A stretch of DNA of 64,000 nucleotides from Erysipelotrichales bacterium. Lineage in GTDB: Bacteria; Bacillota_I; Bacilli_A; Erysipelotrichales; Erysipelotrichaceae. The notes under the pieces are model-generated. The model was not told the origin of the DNA. It did no database searches and saw nothing but the letters and a program-made list of their open reading frames with translations. Made by a program: the position numbers and the translations under genes. Position 1 is the stretch's first letter. Each line of letters opens with the position of its first letter. Below are positions 26,780 through 35,838 of this stretch, one piece after another. Where the stretch lies: the NCBI GenBank assembly GCA_910576855.1, contig CAJTJP010000012.1, positions 1 to 64,000 of the forward strand, written 5' to 3'.

Positions 26780-28204
26780 TTAATTGCGGCTTACATAGCG
26801 TTGTTTGGGACTCTTTGGCTTATCAGGTATTGTCAGCATCAGCTTTCCGCTCTCCACAAGCGGCATTACAATTTTTGCCATCGTATAGTTTTTTGATTTA
26901 CCGACAAACGCTATAATTTCTTCTCTTGAACGTGCTGTAGAACAAAAATCAATAAGAGACTCTTCCGGCATCATTTCCTCAAACATGCCGTTTTTCATCG
27001 TAACCTTAAATTCGCCGTGCTTTACTGAAAACAGCGGAGCGGGAAGTCCGGCATTCGCAAGCTCTGTTCTCATTGTCGGTATACCGGAATAACGATTTTC
27101 TGTTACATTCAGAAGTTCAAGCATATTCGCCAATACCGCATTTCTTGTTTCAGGTCGCACCTTGCCGAGCGCATCAATCGAAATTTTTCCGTATAAACCG
27201 CCGCTGTTGACAATTTCAATCCGATCACGATACATTTCGATACGAATGGGAATATTCTCTGTATGAATACTGTAATCACGATGGACTAACGCATTTAAAA
27301 TTGCTTCACGCACTGCCTTGATCGGATATTCCGCCTTATCTGCTCTACGGCCGTAATCATCAATAATTGTTTTTGTCCGGCTGTTTTTGCGCACAAATTC
27401 AACTGCTTCCTCAAGCATATCGGGGATAGCACCGGTTATGCGCTTATTATCAATAAAACGCTCTCCGTCTGACCCGACACTGCCATGTTCAGTTCCCGGC
27501 AAACAAACTGCCGTTATACATAGCTGCGGAAAATATGCCTGCGGATATTTTGAAAACGTCATAAGGCCTGCAAGTGTCGGCAGTGAATCTACCGTTATTC
27601 CCATCAGCTCCAACAGCTCCGCTTCTGAAACATTTTCGGCAAGATTCTTGCGCTCTCGTACCACTGCGCTGAGATATTCAGACATTCTTTTTTCATCGAT
27701 TAAGCTTAGCTTAGCGTTTTCTACTGTTCGTACATCATCACGTATTCTTTTCCTGAATGCCTCATAGCTATATATCTCATATTCACTCATAAGCTCATCG
27801 GCTTCACCGACGCGAACATAAGAACCCTTTATACGACCGACTCCTTTATAGAAAACGGGACGATCAGAAATATCAACACCGGGTATTTCAGCGGATACTA
27901 TCGTTTTACCGTCTATCTCACACATTGTAAACAGTGCACGAACTGACGGCTCCATCTGTTTACACTGTTCGCCTACCTTCTTTTGCAGATCCTGGGCATC
28001 ATATACACCCTTTATCGCATAATTATCAGCTTCATCGATACCGAATATAATAACTCCCCCTTCATCTTGATTGGAAAAAGAGGATAATGTATCAAACAGC
28101 CTTGTCGGGCACCCCTTTCCCGCTGCTTTCAGCTCAATTGTTTGTGATTCAGCCTTTTGTTTTTTGATATCTGATACAAGTTTCAATAAAGTTTCCGATT
28201 GCAT
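26780..28204 (-). CDS. AlbA_2 (Schlafen-like) regulator with C-terminal ATPase-like domain
   Basis: A 474-aa protein. The N-terminal AlbA_2/SLFN-type domain covers about residues 10-130 (ESQTIELKAAGKGCPT, DTLSSFSNQDEGGVIIFGID). A HATPase_c_4-type domain follows at about 250-390 (PIKAVREAILNALVHRDYS, RIEIVNSGGLYG), and a winged-helix tail ends the protein. This family is usually annotated as a putative DNA-binding regulator; the ligand is unknown. The gene is alone and preceded by a row of short repeats at 28264-28396 that may be its own binding sites. Confidence 0.85.
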   Translation of the reverse strand: MQSETLLKLVSDIKKQKAESQTIELKAAGKGCPTRLFDTLSSFSNQDEGGVIIFGIDEADNYAIKGVYDAQDLQKKVGEQCKQMEPSVRALFTMCEIDGKTIVSAEIPGVDISDRPVFYKGVGRIKGSYVRVGEADELMSEYEIYSYEAFRKRIRDDVRTVENAKLSLIDEKRMSEYLSAVVRERKNLAENVSEAELLELMGITVDSLPTLAGLMTFSKYPQAYFPQLCITAVCLPGTEHGSVGSDGERFIDNKRITGAIPDMLEEAVEFVRKNSRTKTIIDDYGRRADKAEYPIKAVREAILNALVHRDYSIHTENIPIRIEMYRDRIEIVNSGGLYGKISIDALGKVRPETRNAVLANMLELLNVTENRYSGIPTMRTELANAGLPAPLFSVKHGEFKVTMKNGMFEEMMPEESLIDFCSTARSREEIIAFVGKSKNYTMAKIVMPLVESGKLMLTIPDKPKSPKQRYVSRN

Positions 28205-28253
28205 AGCAATACCTCCTGATCGCAGTTATCTTCTTAAGAAATTCTCTATCTAT

Positions 28254-28282
28254 AGTATATACAAATTAATGATAGAGTTCAA
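28254..28282 (-). promoter_or_regulatory. Promoter of the AlbA_2 regulator gene
   Basis: TTGAAC (28277-28282) and TATACT (28254-28259) on the minus strand are separated by 17 nt, about 50 bp before the start codon. One repeat of the array lies in the spacer. Confidence 0.6.
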
Positions 28283-28396
28283 GTTTGAACGCTATTTTTT
28301 AAGAATTAACGATAATAACCATAGAATTAACGATGATTTATATAAGTTGAACGATTTTTTGATAGAATTAACGCTTTTTCAATAAGAATCAACGAT
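28264..28396. promoter_or_regulatory. Array of about seven GAATTAACGAT-like motifs at 20-21-bp spacing
   Basis: The AACGAT/AACGCT ends of the motif lie at 28268 (as AATGAT), 28288, 28308, 28329, 28350, 28370 and 28391, so steps are 20, 20, 21, 21, 20 and 21 bp. Two helical turns per step would put every site on the same DNA face. The array covers and precedes the promoter of the AlbA_2 gene, indicating cooperative binding of a regulator, probably that protein. Confidence 0.75.
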
Positions 28397-28494
28397 TGTC
28401 GTAAATATGCACTCCCTTTCCTCAATCCCATAGCGATATACTTAAAATATCACCCCCACTCATCCCGTTTCCGCTCATTTCCTTCAACATCCTG

Positions 28495-28523
28495 TTGACA
28501 ATTCTCGATGATTGTTGTACTGT
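28495..28523 (+). promoter_or_regulatory. Promoter of the ABC/GntR operon
   Basis: TTGACA (28495-28500), 17 nt, then TACTGT (28518-28523). It lies about 35 bp before the first ATG and overlaps the operator. Confidence 0.75.
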
Positions 28524-28541
28524 ATTATTATAAATAGTACA
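28516..28541 (+). promoter_or_regulatory. Likely YtrA-type GntR operator
   Basis: TGTACT (28516-28521) and AGTACA (28536-28541) form an inverted repeat with a 14-nt centre covering the -10 element. The operon encodes a YtrA-subfamily GntR protein, whose relatives bind such dyads, so autorepression is likely. Confidence 0.7.
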
Positions 28542-28556
28542 GTTGGAGGGATTGTC

Positions 28557-29444
28557 ATGCTGAAAGTATGCGATTTAGAGAAAAGACTGCAGCAGCATCT
28601 TGTATTACATGATTTTCAAATGGAAATACCGGATGGCTGCATATTCGGTCTGATAGGAGAAAACGGAGCCGGTAAATCCACACTGCTTCGTATTTTGGCC
28701 GGTGTTTATGAATGCGATAAGGGCTGTGTAATGATTGATGATTTAAAGCTTCATGAGCATGCGGAAAAGAAAGCGGAAATCTTATTGATTCCCGACGAAC
28801 CGTTTTATTTTCATAACGCAACACTATCCGATATGAAGCAATTTTATCACATCGCCCATCCTGAGTTTGATGAGGCATACTATCACCGTTTGATTGCGCT
28901 GTTTGATTTAAACGATAAGCTGCCCCTGCAGAAATACTCTAAGGGAATGAAACGCCAAGCCTTCCTCATTCTCGGCCTATGTATCGCTCCTCGTTATTTG
29001 TTGCTGGACGAAGCCTTTGACGGCTTAGACCCACATATGCGTATGCGGTTTAAAAAAGAAATCGCAAACCGCATAGAGGAAAAGAAAATGAGTGTTGTGA
29101 TATCCTCACATAACCTTAAGGAAATGGAAGAGATATGCGATCGCTTCGGTATATTAGAAAACGGAAGGCTGACGACCTCAGGCTCAATGAGTGAACAGCT
29201 CCATGAGATCCATCGCTTTCAGTTGGCCTTCGCCAAGCCGATAAGTGAAGCGGAGTTTAACGATTTACAGCTTCTGTCGCTTCAAATAGATTCACGCATC
29301 GTAAACTTAGTCGCACAAGGCGATGAAACTGAAATCCAAGCTTTTCTGAAGAAAAAACAACCGTTGATGATGGAAATGCTTCCGGTCAGCCTTGAGGAGA
29401 TGTTCGTATTTCAAATGCTGAAAAAAGCGGAGGTGAAGAAATGA
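28557..29444 (+). CDS. ABC transporter ATP-binding protein, first module
   Basis: A 295-aa ABC ATPase with Walker A GENGAGKST, signature YSKGMKRQ, Walker B YLLLDEAFDGLD and the switch histidine in VISSHNLKEM. The start at 28557 is chosen because TTGGAGGG lies just upstream; the longer frame would begin inside the promoter. It overlaps the permease gene by ATGA. It resembles the second ATPase at 31300, so the module is duplicated. The substrate is unknown; YtrA-regulated systems of this type are often linked to cell-envelope stress. Confidence 0.9.
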   Translation: MLKVCDLEKRLQQHLVLHDFQMEIPDGCIFGLIGENGAGKSTLLRILAGVYECDKGCVMIDDLKLHEHAEKKAEILLIPDEPFYFHNATLSDMKQFYHIAHPEFDEAYYHRLIALFDLNDKLPLQKYSKGMKRQAFLILGLCIAPRYLLLDEAFDGLDPHMRMRFKKEIANRIEEKKMSVVISSHNLKEMEEICDRFGILENGRLTTSGSMSEQLHEIHRFQLAFAKPISEAEFNDLQLLSLQIDSRIVNLVAQGDETEIQAFLKKKQPLMMEMLPVSLEEMFVFQMLKKAEVKK

Positions 29445-30922
29445 AGCAATTATTATTAAGTAAAAGTGAAGCAGTCTATGTGAAGCATTACTTTCAAAAG
29501 GAAACACGCTTAGGTGCTGCCGTACTTATCATACTGGGACTGCTTGTACTCGGATATATTCTTCCGTCACCGATTCTGTATTTCGGATTGAGTCTGTTCG
29601 GTGGTACCTTCGATATCTTCGGCGATACAGACAGCGGGAATCTCTCGCTTGTATTTCTTGCGATATGTATTCTGGCATATGTACTGCCCCTCTATCTATT
29701 CCGCTTTTTAATGAGCCGCAGCGGCAATGACCTCTATCTGTCCCTGCCGATCGAGCGCAAGCGTTTATTTTATGTTCATTATTTGATCGGTCTGATCTAT
29801 TTGGTTTCTGTATCCTTTTTCCTGTTGATCATCTTTTGTATGTTCAGCGGGATCGATATCTTTTCAAAAATAATCGGCGGATATTTCCCCGCTATAATGA
29901 TTTACTTTCTGTTAAACTGCGGCTTTATTCTGTTGGGATGCTGCTTATACACGTTTTTTACCTATATCATCATTCGCTGTCATACATTGTTAGACGGAAT
30001 CATCATGGGGATTATTTACACCGTACTGCCCTTGTTTTTCTACTATGCCGCATCTGCGCTTTGCGAGCATGTGATAAACGATACGCTTGTTTCCGTTGCG
30101 GGCAATGATGATACCATCGAAGGCTTCCTTGATCTTTTGGTTGCTGCGCTGAGTATTCCTTGGCAGATGAATCTATGGATCAAGCTGTATTGTTATCATG
30201 AGCTAACGGGTGTCTATACACTTGAGCTGCTTATTTTATGCGGCATCGTATGGCTGATTATTGCGGCAGTCTGCCTGAACGGCGCAGCCAAGCGCTTTAT
30301 GCGCATTCGCAGTGAACAAAGCGGACAGACAACAAGCGCCTTTATCACCTATCCGCTGCTGATTCCTTTGATTACGTTTTTCCTATTGATCGGCTTTCAG
30401 GAAGAAGCCCCGATTTCGATTGCCACGGCAGCTATTGCCGTATGCTATCTGTTGGCTGACTTCTTCGCTGAGCGTAAAATTCGTTTTTCATTAAAGCGGC
30501 TTGTGCTCTTTCCCGCCCTTGCCTTGTCAAGCTATCTGCTGTTTATGATGTTAAGCAGTACACAGATGTTCGGCACCCTGCAAGAGGTACCGAGCGCAGA
30601 ACAAGTCGAAAGCGTTGTCTTTGGTATCACACAGGATTATCAAGGTGATACGAATCACTATCCGAGCTACACAGGCCAAAGCAGCGATCCGCAGAAAATC
30701 GCTTCCTTCATCGATTGCCATCGTCAGCTCGCAGCCCTTGCGAAGCAGCACAACAGTGAGTCCTACTCAGGTTGGCGTTATTACATCAGCTTCACCTACA
30801 CAACCAAGAATCATCAAAACATCGAACGTATGTATCTATTCCGCGAACAGGATATGGAGCACATCAACACGCTGTTAAAGGAATGGCATAAACAAGCATT
30901 GATTCAGAAAATCACGGAATAG
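29441..30922 (+). CDS. ABC-2-type membrane permease, first module
   Basis: A 493-aa protein with about ten hydrophobic segments and the LPLYLFRFLMSRSGNDLYLSLP motif that also appears in the second permease (LYQFRYLMNKRSVDLFYPLP). An extracytoplasmic C-terminal domain of about 110 residues follows the last segments. It overlaps the ATPase gene by 4 nt and is followed 10 bp later by the GntR gene, so it is in one operon. The function is inferred from pairing with the ATPase. Confidence 0.8.
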   Translation: MKQLLLSKSEAVYVKHYFQKETRLGAAVLIILGLLVLGYILPSPILYFGLSLFGGTFDIFGDTDSGNLSLVFLAICILAYVLPLYLFRFLMSRSGNDLYLSLPIERKRLFYVHYLIGLIYLVSVSFFLLIIFCMFSGIDIFSKIIGGYFPAIMIYFLLNCGFILLGCCLYTFFTYIIIRCHTLLDGIIMGIIYTVLPLFFYYAASALCEHVINDTLVSVAGNDDTIEGFLDLLVAALSIPWQMNLWIKLYCYHELTGVYTLELLILCGIVWLIIAAVCLNGAAKRFMRIRSEQSGQTTSAFITYPLLIPLITFFLLIGFQEEAPISIATAAIAVCYLLADFFAERKIRFSLKRLVLFPALALSSYLLFMMLSSTQMFGTLQEVPSAEQVESVVFGITQDYQGDTNHYPSYTGQSSDPQKIASFIDCHRQLAALAKQHNSESYSGWRYYISFTYTTKNHQNIERMYLFREQDMEHINTLLKEWHKQALIQKITE

Positions 30923-30932
30923 GAGGTGTACC

Positions 30933-31307
30933 ATGTTTATCTTAAAGCCGCAAAGTCGATTACCGATCTTTGAACAATTAAAAGCACAGATTTTAGAATT
31001 TATTTCACTGGGAATCTTGGCACCGAATGATAAGCTGCCGTCGGTACGCTCCTTAGCCAATGAGCTTGCGATCAATCCCAATACGGTGGCCAAGGCCTAT
31101 CAGGAATTAGAGCTGCAGGGCTATGTATATACGATGCCAGGCAAGGGCTGCTTCGTCAATGACAATCACTTAGACGACCAAATCAAGCAGTTAAAGCTGA
31201 AGGAATTTGAACAAGCCGTAACGGAAATGAAGCGCCATCAAATCAAGCAGGAAGCTCTGACTGAGGTAATCACTCAGATTTATAAGGGAGGTGATAACGA
31301 TGATTGA
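30933..31307 (+). CDS. GntR-family repressor, YtrA subfamily
   Basis: A 124-aa regulator. The winged helix is at about residues 10-75 (SRLPIFEQLKAQILEFI, LPSVRSLANELAINPNTVAK, GYVYTMPGKGCFV), with the short helical tail typical of the YtrA subfamily. AGGAGGT precedes the ATG. It lies between two ABC modules and very likely represses the whole operon through the dyad at 28516-28541. Confidence 0.9.
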   Translation: MFILKPQSRLPIFEQLKAQILEFISLGILAPNDKLPSVRSLANELAINPNTVAKAYQELELQGYVYTMPGKGCFVNDNHLDDQIKQLKLKEFEQAVTEMKRHQIKQEALTEVITQIYKGGDNDD

Positions 31308-32193
31308 ATTTCAGCACGTATATAAATTTCTCGGTAAAAAACAAGTGCTTCAAGACGTCAATCTTACAATACCCGATGGCTCCGTATTCGGTCTTATCGG
31401 TGAAAACGGTGCCGGAAAATCTACTTTATTACGTTTATTAAGCGGTATTTATCAATGCGACGGCGGCAAGCTTCTCTTAGACGGAGAGCGTATTTATGAT
31501 AATCGAAGCTGTAAGCAACAGATTCTTTTTATCAGTGACGATCCGTTTCAGTTTTTTCATTCGACCTTAGCCGATATGAAACGCTTCTATCAAGATTGGT
31601 ATGATATTGATGAAGCACTGTATTACCGATACCTGAAGCTGTTTCAGTTAGATGAATATAAGCCTCTGCATAATTTCTCCAAGGGTATGAAGCGACAGGC
31701 GTTTATTCTGTTGGGCCTTGCCGCCGCTCCTCGCTATTTATTATTGGATGAAGCCTTTGACGGCTTAGATCCGATCATGCGCAGGCATTTCAAACAGATC
31801 ATTGCCGATCAAATCGCCGATAAGAAAATGAGCGTCATTATCTCATCTCACGATCTAAAGGAATTACAGGATTTTTGTGACAGCTTTGCGATGCTTGAAA
31901 ACGGAACGATTCATACGAGCGGTCTGATGAATGAAGCCCTATCAGATATTCATCATATTCAAATGGCATTTCTCAGCGAGGTAAAACCGGAGTGGTTTAA
32001 AGAGCTTGATATCATCACAATGCAGATCAATTCTCGTGTGGTAAAGCTTTATGTAAAGGGAGATGAAGCTCGTATCCGCACTTATTTGGAATCACTGAAG
32101 CCGCTTGTATTGGAGCTGCTTCCGGTTCAATTAGAGGAGATGTTCATTCAAGAGGTTATTCATAATAAGGAGGCAGTTCATCATGAGCTATGA
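31300..32193 (+). CDS. ABC transporter ATP-binding protein, second module
   Basis: A 297-aa ABC ATPase with Walker A GENGAGKST, signature FSKGMKRQ, Walker B YLLLDEAFDGLD and VIISSHDLKEL. It is clearly a paralogue of the first module's ATPase, including the region after the switch histidine. The ATG at 31300 follows AGGGAGGTG and overlaps the GntR stop by 8 nt; a GTG three codons upstream is less likely. Confidence 0.9.
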   Translation: MIEFQHVYKFLGKKQVLQDVNLTIPDGSVFGLIGENGAGKSTLLRLLSGIYQCDGGKLLLDGERIYDNRSCKQQILFISDDPFQFFHSTLADMKRFYQDWYDIDEALYYRYLKLFQLDEYKPLHNFSKGMKRQAFILLGLAAAPRYLLLDEAFDGLDPIMRRHFKQIIADQIADKKMSVIISSHDLKELQDFCDSFAMLENGTIHTSGLMNEALSDIHHIQMAFLSEVKPEWFKELDIITMQINSRVVKLYVKGDEARIRTYLESLKPLVLELLPVQLEEMFIQEVIHNKEAVHHEL

Positions 32194-33640
32194 GATTGCT
32201 TATTGTAAATGGATTTGGCGTCACAACAAGCGATTGTTTTTCACTTATCTGCTTACAGCCGTGACATTGCTTTTACTACCGCAGCTGTTATTCCCTTATC
32301 AACCTAACAGAAATTCGTTTCCGCCGCTGTATTGGTCGTGCATGGCTATGCTGCTTATCAATCTTGCTTTAGCGATGCTGATGCCGCTTTATCAATTTCG
32401 CTATTTGATGAATAAGCGCTCGGTTGATTTGTTTTATCCGCTGCCGATCAAGAAAACAAGGCTGTTTTGGCTGAATTATGTGATAGGTGCGGCTTGTATC
32501 TGTATTCCTAATGTGTTGTTTTTATTCAGCTTTTTATGGACATCGGAAATCAATGCGTATATTCCGACGTATTTGGTGCTGACGGCAATGTTTGCGCTGA
32601 TGAGCTTGGCGCTTTATGCAAGCATTACCTTCTTTGTGATGAAGTGTAATTCATTTTTGGATGCTTGCTTTGTCGCTGTTGCCGTGGTGCTTGTACAGCT
32701 GCTTTTGGTAACATCCTGTATAGCCCTGTTGAACAATGTCATACAAGAAATCTCACACAGCGGCGGCAGTATCAATGAATTTTTCCAAATGTCTTATATC
32801 GAATGCTTCTCACCGATCATGATTGGCTTTAAATGGCTGATCGACCTTCCTGAAGCCGCGAATGATTATATGCAAAACGGCGGGAATATTTTAGCGCTTT
32901 GGCTGAAGGAAGCAGACTTCAACAGCTTCCAACCGATCGTTTATCTGTTTGTGACGGTGGGCTTCAGCATTGTCGCATGTCGTGCCTATGGAAAGCGCAA
33001 AGGAGAGGACAGTGAACAAAAAACGACCTCAAAGCTTGTATATCCGATGTTTACTTCCTTGATTACATGTTTGTTGCTGTTGTATGACAGCTTGAGCGCA
33101 AGCTTTTTCTGGGTTGCGGTCGTCTTGTTTTTCGTGATGAATTCATTGGCAGAGCGTAAGCTCACAATACGCCCTAAAATGCTCGGCTTTCTGTTCTACG
33201 GTGCAATACTGTTTCTTGTGTCGAACCTGATGATCGAAACGAACGGCTTCGGCAGAATTCGTGAATTTTATGAGCCGGAGGACATACAATCAGTGCTGGT
33301 GGAGCTTCATTTTTATGAGGATAAGGAAAACGATTTTGATGCGAGCTATGAAACTTCTTATTTGTTGATGGATGAATATCAAGAGGATCAAAAGCTGATT
33401 GAACAGGTTACAGCGCTGCATCGTCAGGCAACGAAGGAATCGGAGAACGGTGAAATCAATTATATGAACGGTACCGTTATGGTGAATTATGTATTGAAAA
33501 ACGGCAGAACAGCTTATCGTTATTTCAGTATCTCCGAACGCGAGGAAGCGACGGTCGCGCAGTTGAAGCAGTACCTTAAGCAACAAAAATATTCACAGGG
33601 GGAGATTATCATTGACGAGCCCGATGGCGAAGCGGAGTAA
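32183..33640 (+). CDS. ABC-2-type membrane permease, second module
   Basis: A 485-aa membrane protein similar in layout to the first permease, with about ten hydrophobic segments and an acidic C-terminal soluble tail (KESENGEINYMNGTVMVNY). It overlaps its ATPase gene by 11 nt, so translation is coupled. No clear terminator follows. The two ATPase/permease pairs could form two separate transporters or one mixed complex. Confidence 0.8.
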   Translation: MSYEIAYCKWIWRHNKRLFFTYLLTAVTLLLLPQLLFPYQPNRNSFPPLYWSCMAMLLINLALAMLMPLYQFRYLMNKRSVDLFYPLPIKKTRLFWLNYVIGAACICIPNVLFLFSFLWTSEINAYIPTYLVLTAMFALMSLALYASITFFVMKCNSFLDACFVAVAVVLVQLLLVTSCIALLNNVIQEISHSGGSINEFFQMSYIECFSPIMIGFKWLIDLPEAANDYMQNGGNILALWLKEADFNSFQPIVYLFVTVGFSIVACRAYGKRKGEDSEQKTTSKLVYPMFTSLITCLLLLYDSLSASFFWVAVVLFFVMNSLAERKLTIRPKMLGFLFYGAILFLVSNLMIETNGFGRIREFYEPEDIQSVLVELHFYEDKENDFDASYETSYLLMDEYQEDQKLIEQVTALHRQATKESENGEINYMNGTVMVNYVLKNGRTAYRYFSISEREEATVAQLKQYLKQQKYSQGEIIIDEPDGEAE

Positions 33641-33710
33641 TAATTTATTTCGTGCTTCAAGTCTTGTTGTCCTCAGGTTATTACAGAAAAGTTTTAGGAA
33701 ATAGCTGCAT

Positions 33711-33739
33711 TTGACATCGTGTATCATTTTGTTTACAAT
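33711..33739 (+). promoter_or_regulatory. Promoter of the histidine-phosphatase gene
   Basis: TTGACA (33711-33716), 17 nt, TACAAT (33734-33739). It lies about 85 bp before the ATG. Confidence 0.75.
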
Positions 33740-33752
33740 ACCCTTATGTAAT

Positions 33753-33789
33753 TAAGCATAGCGATAGTTTACGGATCAAGCTATGCTTA
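33753..33789 (+). repeat. 10-bp hairpin in the phosphatase 5' leader
   Basis: TAAGCATAGC (33753-33762) pairs perfectly with GCTATGCTTA (33780-33789). It begins near the expected transcript start and has no T-run, so an operator or an mRNA-stabilising hairpin are both possible. Confidence 0.5.
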
Positions 33790-33824
33790 CATCACAGTGA
33801 AAGAGTAGGTATAAGGAGACGGGT

Positions 33825-34361
33825 ATGAAGCTTTTTATCACAAGACACGGACAAACGGATTGGAATCTGCGCGGTATCATTCAAGGTACAACGGATATTA
33901 CATTAAATGACACCGGTCGTGCGCAGGCACTGACTGTCGCAAAAGTATTGAAAGAGGAAAGGCTGGATGCAATCATTGTTTCTCCGCTGAAGCGCGCAGT
34001 GGAAACTGCGGAAATCATCAATCAATGGCATCAGCTTCCGATTCAACGTGATGAGCGATTGGCTGAAAGATGCTTCGGTGATTATGAGGGAACACCCATT
34101 ACCGATTTTGATTTCTGCGGCTTTTGGAATCAAGAAAAAGAGGCGGATTTTCCCTCTTGTGAAAAAACCTCTGATTTCTTTCTGCGTGTACATTCGTTTA
34201 TTGAGGAATGTCGTGTGAAATATGCGAATCAAAATGTCTTAGCGGTCGCTCACGGCGGTGTTTCTTTGCCGTTTTATACGTACTTCAAGGAAATTGAGAA
34301 CGATCACGATATGCGCCGTTATATGCTGAATAACTGTGAGGTTGCGTGTTACGAGCTTTAG
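33825..34361 (+). CDS. Histidine phosphatase / phosphoglycerate-mutase-like protein
   Basis: A 178-aa protein of the histidine phosphatase superfamily. It has LFITRHGQTDWN with the phospho-accepting histidine at residue 8, SPLKRAVETAEI, and the second catalytic histidine in LAVAHGGVSLP. The size fits the small-phosphatase branch (cobalamin-pathway or sugar-phosphate phosphatase-like) rather than true phosphoglycerate mutase. AGGAGACG precedes the ATG. It is monocistronic with its own promoter and terminator; the substrate is unknown. Confidence 0.88.
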   Translation: MKLFITRHGQTDWNLRGIIQGTTDITLNDTGRAQALTVAKVLKEERLDAIIVSPLKRAVETAEIINQWHQLPIQRDERLAERCFGDYEGTPITDFDFCGFWNQEKEADFPSCEKTSDFFLRVHSFIEECRVKYANQNVLAVAHGGVSLPFYTYFKEIENDHDMRRYMLNNCEVACYEL

Positions 34362-34426
34362 TCAGTCGATTGCTTTCTGTCATTAATGTGTGAGAGAAAT
34401 CATAAGAGAACAGTTTATTTATCATT

Positions 34427-34456
34427 AAAAGGGAACGATACAAAGTTCCTTTTTTT
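34427..34456 (+). terminator. Terminator after the phosphatase gene
   Basis: AAGGGAAC and GTTCCTT form a hairpin with one bulged G, followed by seven T. Confidence 0.8.
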
Positions 34457-34483
34457 GTTAGTATGAAAAAAGGCTTTGGTTAG

Positions 34484-35323
34484 TTAAAGCCTTGATTGAC
34501 CTAATACATTTTTTAATTGTTCCATTAACGCTTTGTTTTTGAATTCATCAATTTTATCATAATAGAGCAACAGGTATAAATCTTCTAATAAGAAATTCAT
34601 ACGAATGTATTCAAAACGATAGAGATATTGATACAATTCATGGTTTTTTAATTTCTTGGCAATGTTATAATCGAAGGTTTCATAAGGTCTTGTTTTTATT
34701 ACATTAGGAGAATATTTGATATCAGATAGCACTTCTTTATTTGCCCTGTCTAAAAGAAAAGGGGAGCAGTAATCAAGAAACTCAAAAATCGTATTACATT
34801 CATAAGTACCATGTTTTTTCAATTCCTTATCTTTAAATGTGAATTCAAAAATATGATTCAATGAATTCTTTGTTTTCAATTCGATATTGTAAATTTGAAG
34901 AAGTCTTTGAAATGCTTCAATCGGACGTTTTTCAAATGTAAGATTTCTAAGCATTGATTCTGTATCATAAAAGGATTGAACAATATCATCATTGTTTGCG
35001 ATGACAGCATGTTCAGATAATTGCGTTTTTGTCAAAATATGATTGATTGCTTCTACATTACTGTGAATATATTTGAGGGATAATTCTTCAGAAAGTTTCT
35101 TGCAGGTCTTAGCAGATGCCAACAGGATTAAATTCATGATCTTGTCGTTCGCAGATTCATTATCTGTTTCTGCATACTCTTTCTCTAATAAACTTGATAA
35201 TGACCAGTTATAGTAGGAATAGATGTATCGAACCATAACATCTGTATTAAAGTAATCTTGTGAATCTTTTGTAAGTTGCTCCGCAACATCGTACCATTCT
35301 TCAATTTCTTTTAGTTCGCTCAT
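34484..35323 (-). CDS. Unknown 279-aa helical protein coupled to an XRE regulator
   Basis: The protein is predicted soluble, acidic and mostly helical (ELKEIEEWYDVAEQLTKD at the start; LLEDLYLLLYYDKIDEFKNK near the end). There is no signal peptide, membrane segment or catalytic motif that I recognise. Its ATG overlaps the end of the broken XRE regulator by 23 nt, so the two were one operon. Such regulator-effector pairs are common in accessory or defence-type islands, and this region holds two toxin-antitoxin-like systems. Its function cannot be assigned. Confidence 0.7.
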   Translation of the reverse strand: MSELKEIEEWYDVAEQLTKDSQDYFNTDVMVRYIYSYYNWSLSSLLEKEYAETDNESANDKIMNLILLASAKTCKKLSEELSLKYIHSNVEAINHILTKTQLSEHAVIANNDDIVQSFYDTESMLRNLTFEKRPIEAFQRLLQIYNIELKTKNSLNHIFEFTFKDKELKKHGTYECNTIFEFLDYCSPFLLDRANKEVLSDIKYSPNVIKTRPYETFDYNIAKKLKNHELYQYLYRFEYIRMNFLLEDLYLLLYYDKIDEFKNKALMEQLKNVLGQSRL

Positions 35324-35680
35324 GCGTTTTGCGCATTATTTTTTCTTTTGCAGAGATAAGGGTATTTAAACCAAGATAAACTTTTTTACGCTCTTGTTCC
35401 GTTAAGTTTCTTAACGCTTTGATGAGCAATTCTTCGTCTTTATCTAAGACGGTTGCTTTTTTTGTATTTGGTTTAAAGATATAGTCTAGATCAAGATTAA
35501 GATCTTCCGATACCTGTGAAAGCGTTTCATAGGGCATTTCTCTTATGCCTGTAACATAATTGGAAAAGGCGCTTTCACTACTTGGATTCGTTTTGCGTAT
35601 TCTTTCTGTGATAATCGCTTATCATCTAGGCTTTCCTTAATGGAAGAGTTTAATTTATCTAAAATATGATTGATTCTCAT
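35301..35680 (-). pseudogene. XRE-family regulator with a single-base frameshift
   Basis: From ATG at 35680, with AGGTGATAA upstream, the frame reads an XRE helix-turn-helix (SSIKESLDDKRLSQKEYAKR) but runs into a stop about 45 codons in. Shifting by one base near 35585 continues smoothly as SSESAFSNYVTGIREMPYET and then the tail to 35301. The total length of 380 nt fits one missing base. The tail (LIKALRNLTEQERKKVYLGL) resembles that of the 5756-6154 regulator. Either the gene is dead, or the window carries a base error or a programmed shift. Confidence 0.75.
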
Positions 35681-35838
35681 ATATTATCACCTAACCTTGT
35701 TAGACTAATGATAATATACTTCCCTTATATTTCGTTATTATACACAAAATAAATAATTTATATAAATAAATATTATTCATATTATGTATATTGCAACTAA
35801 AAAAATAATGATTCTCCTCTCTTTTGTAATTGGTTCAT

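Noticed and set aside
28512-28556. Longer start of the first ABC ATPase
   Set aside because: It would begin in the operator and promoter; a strong ribosome site points to 28557.
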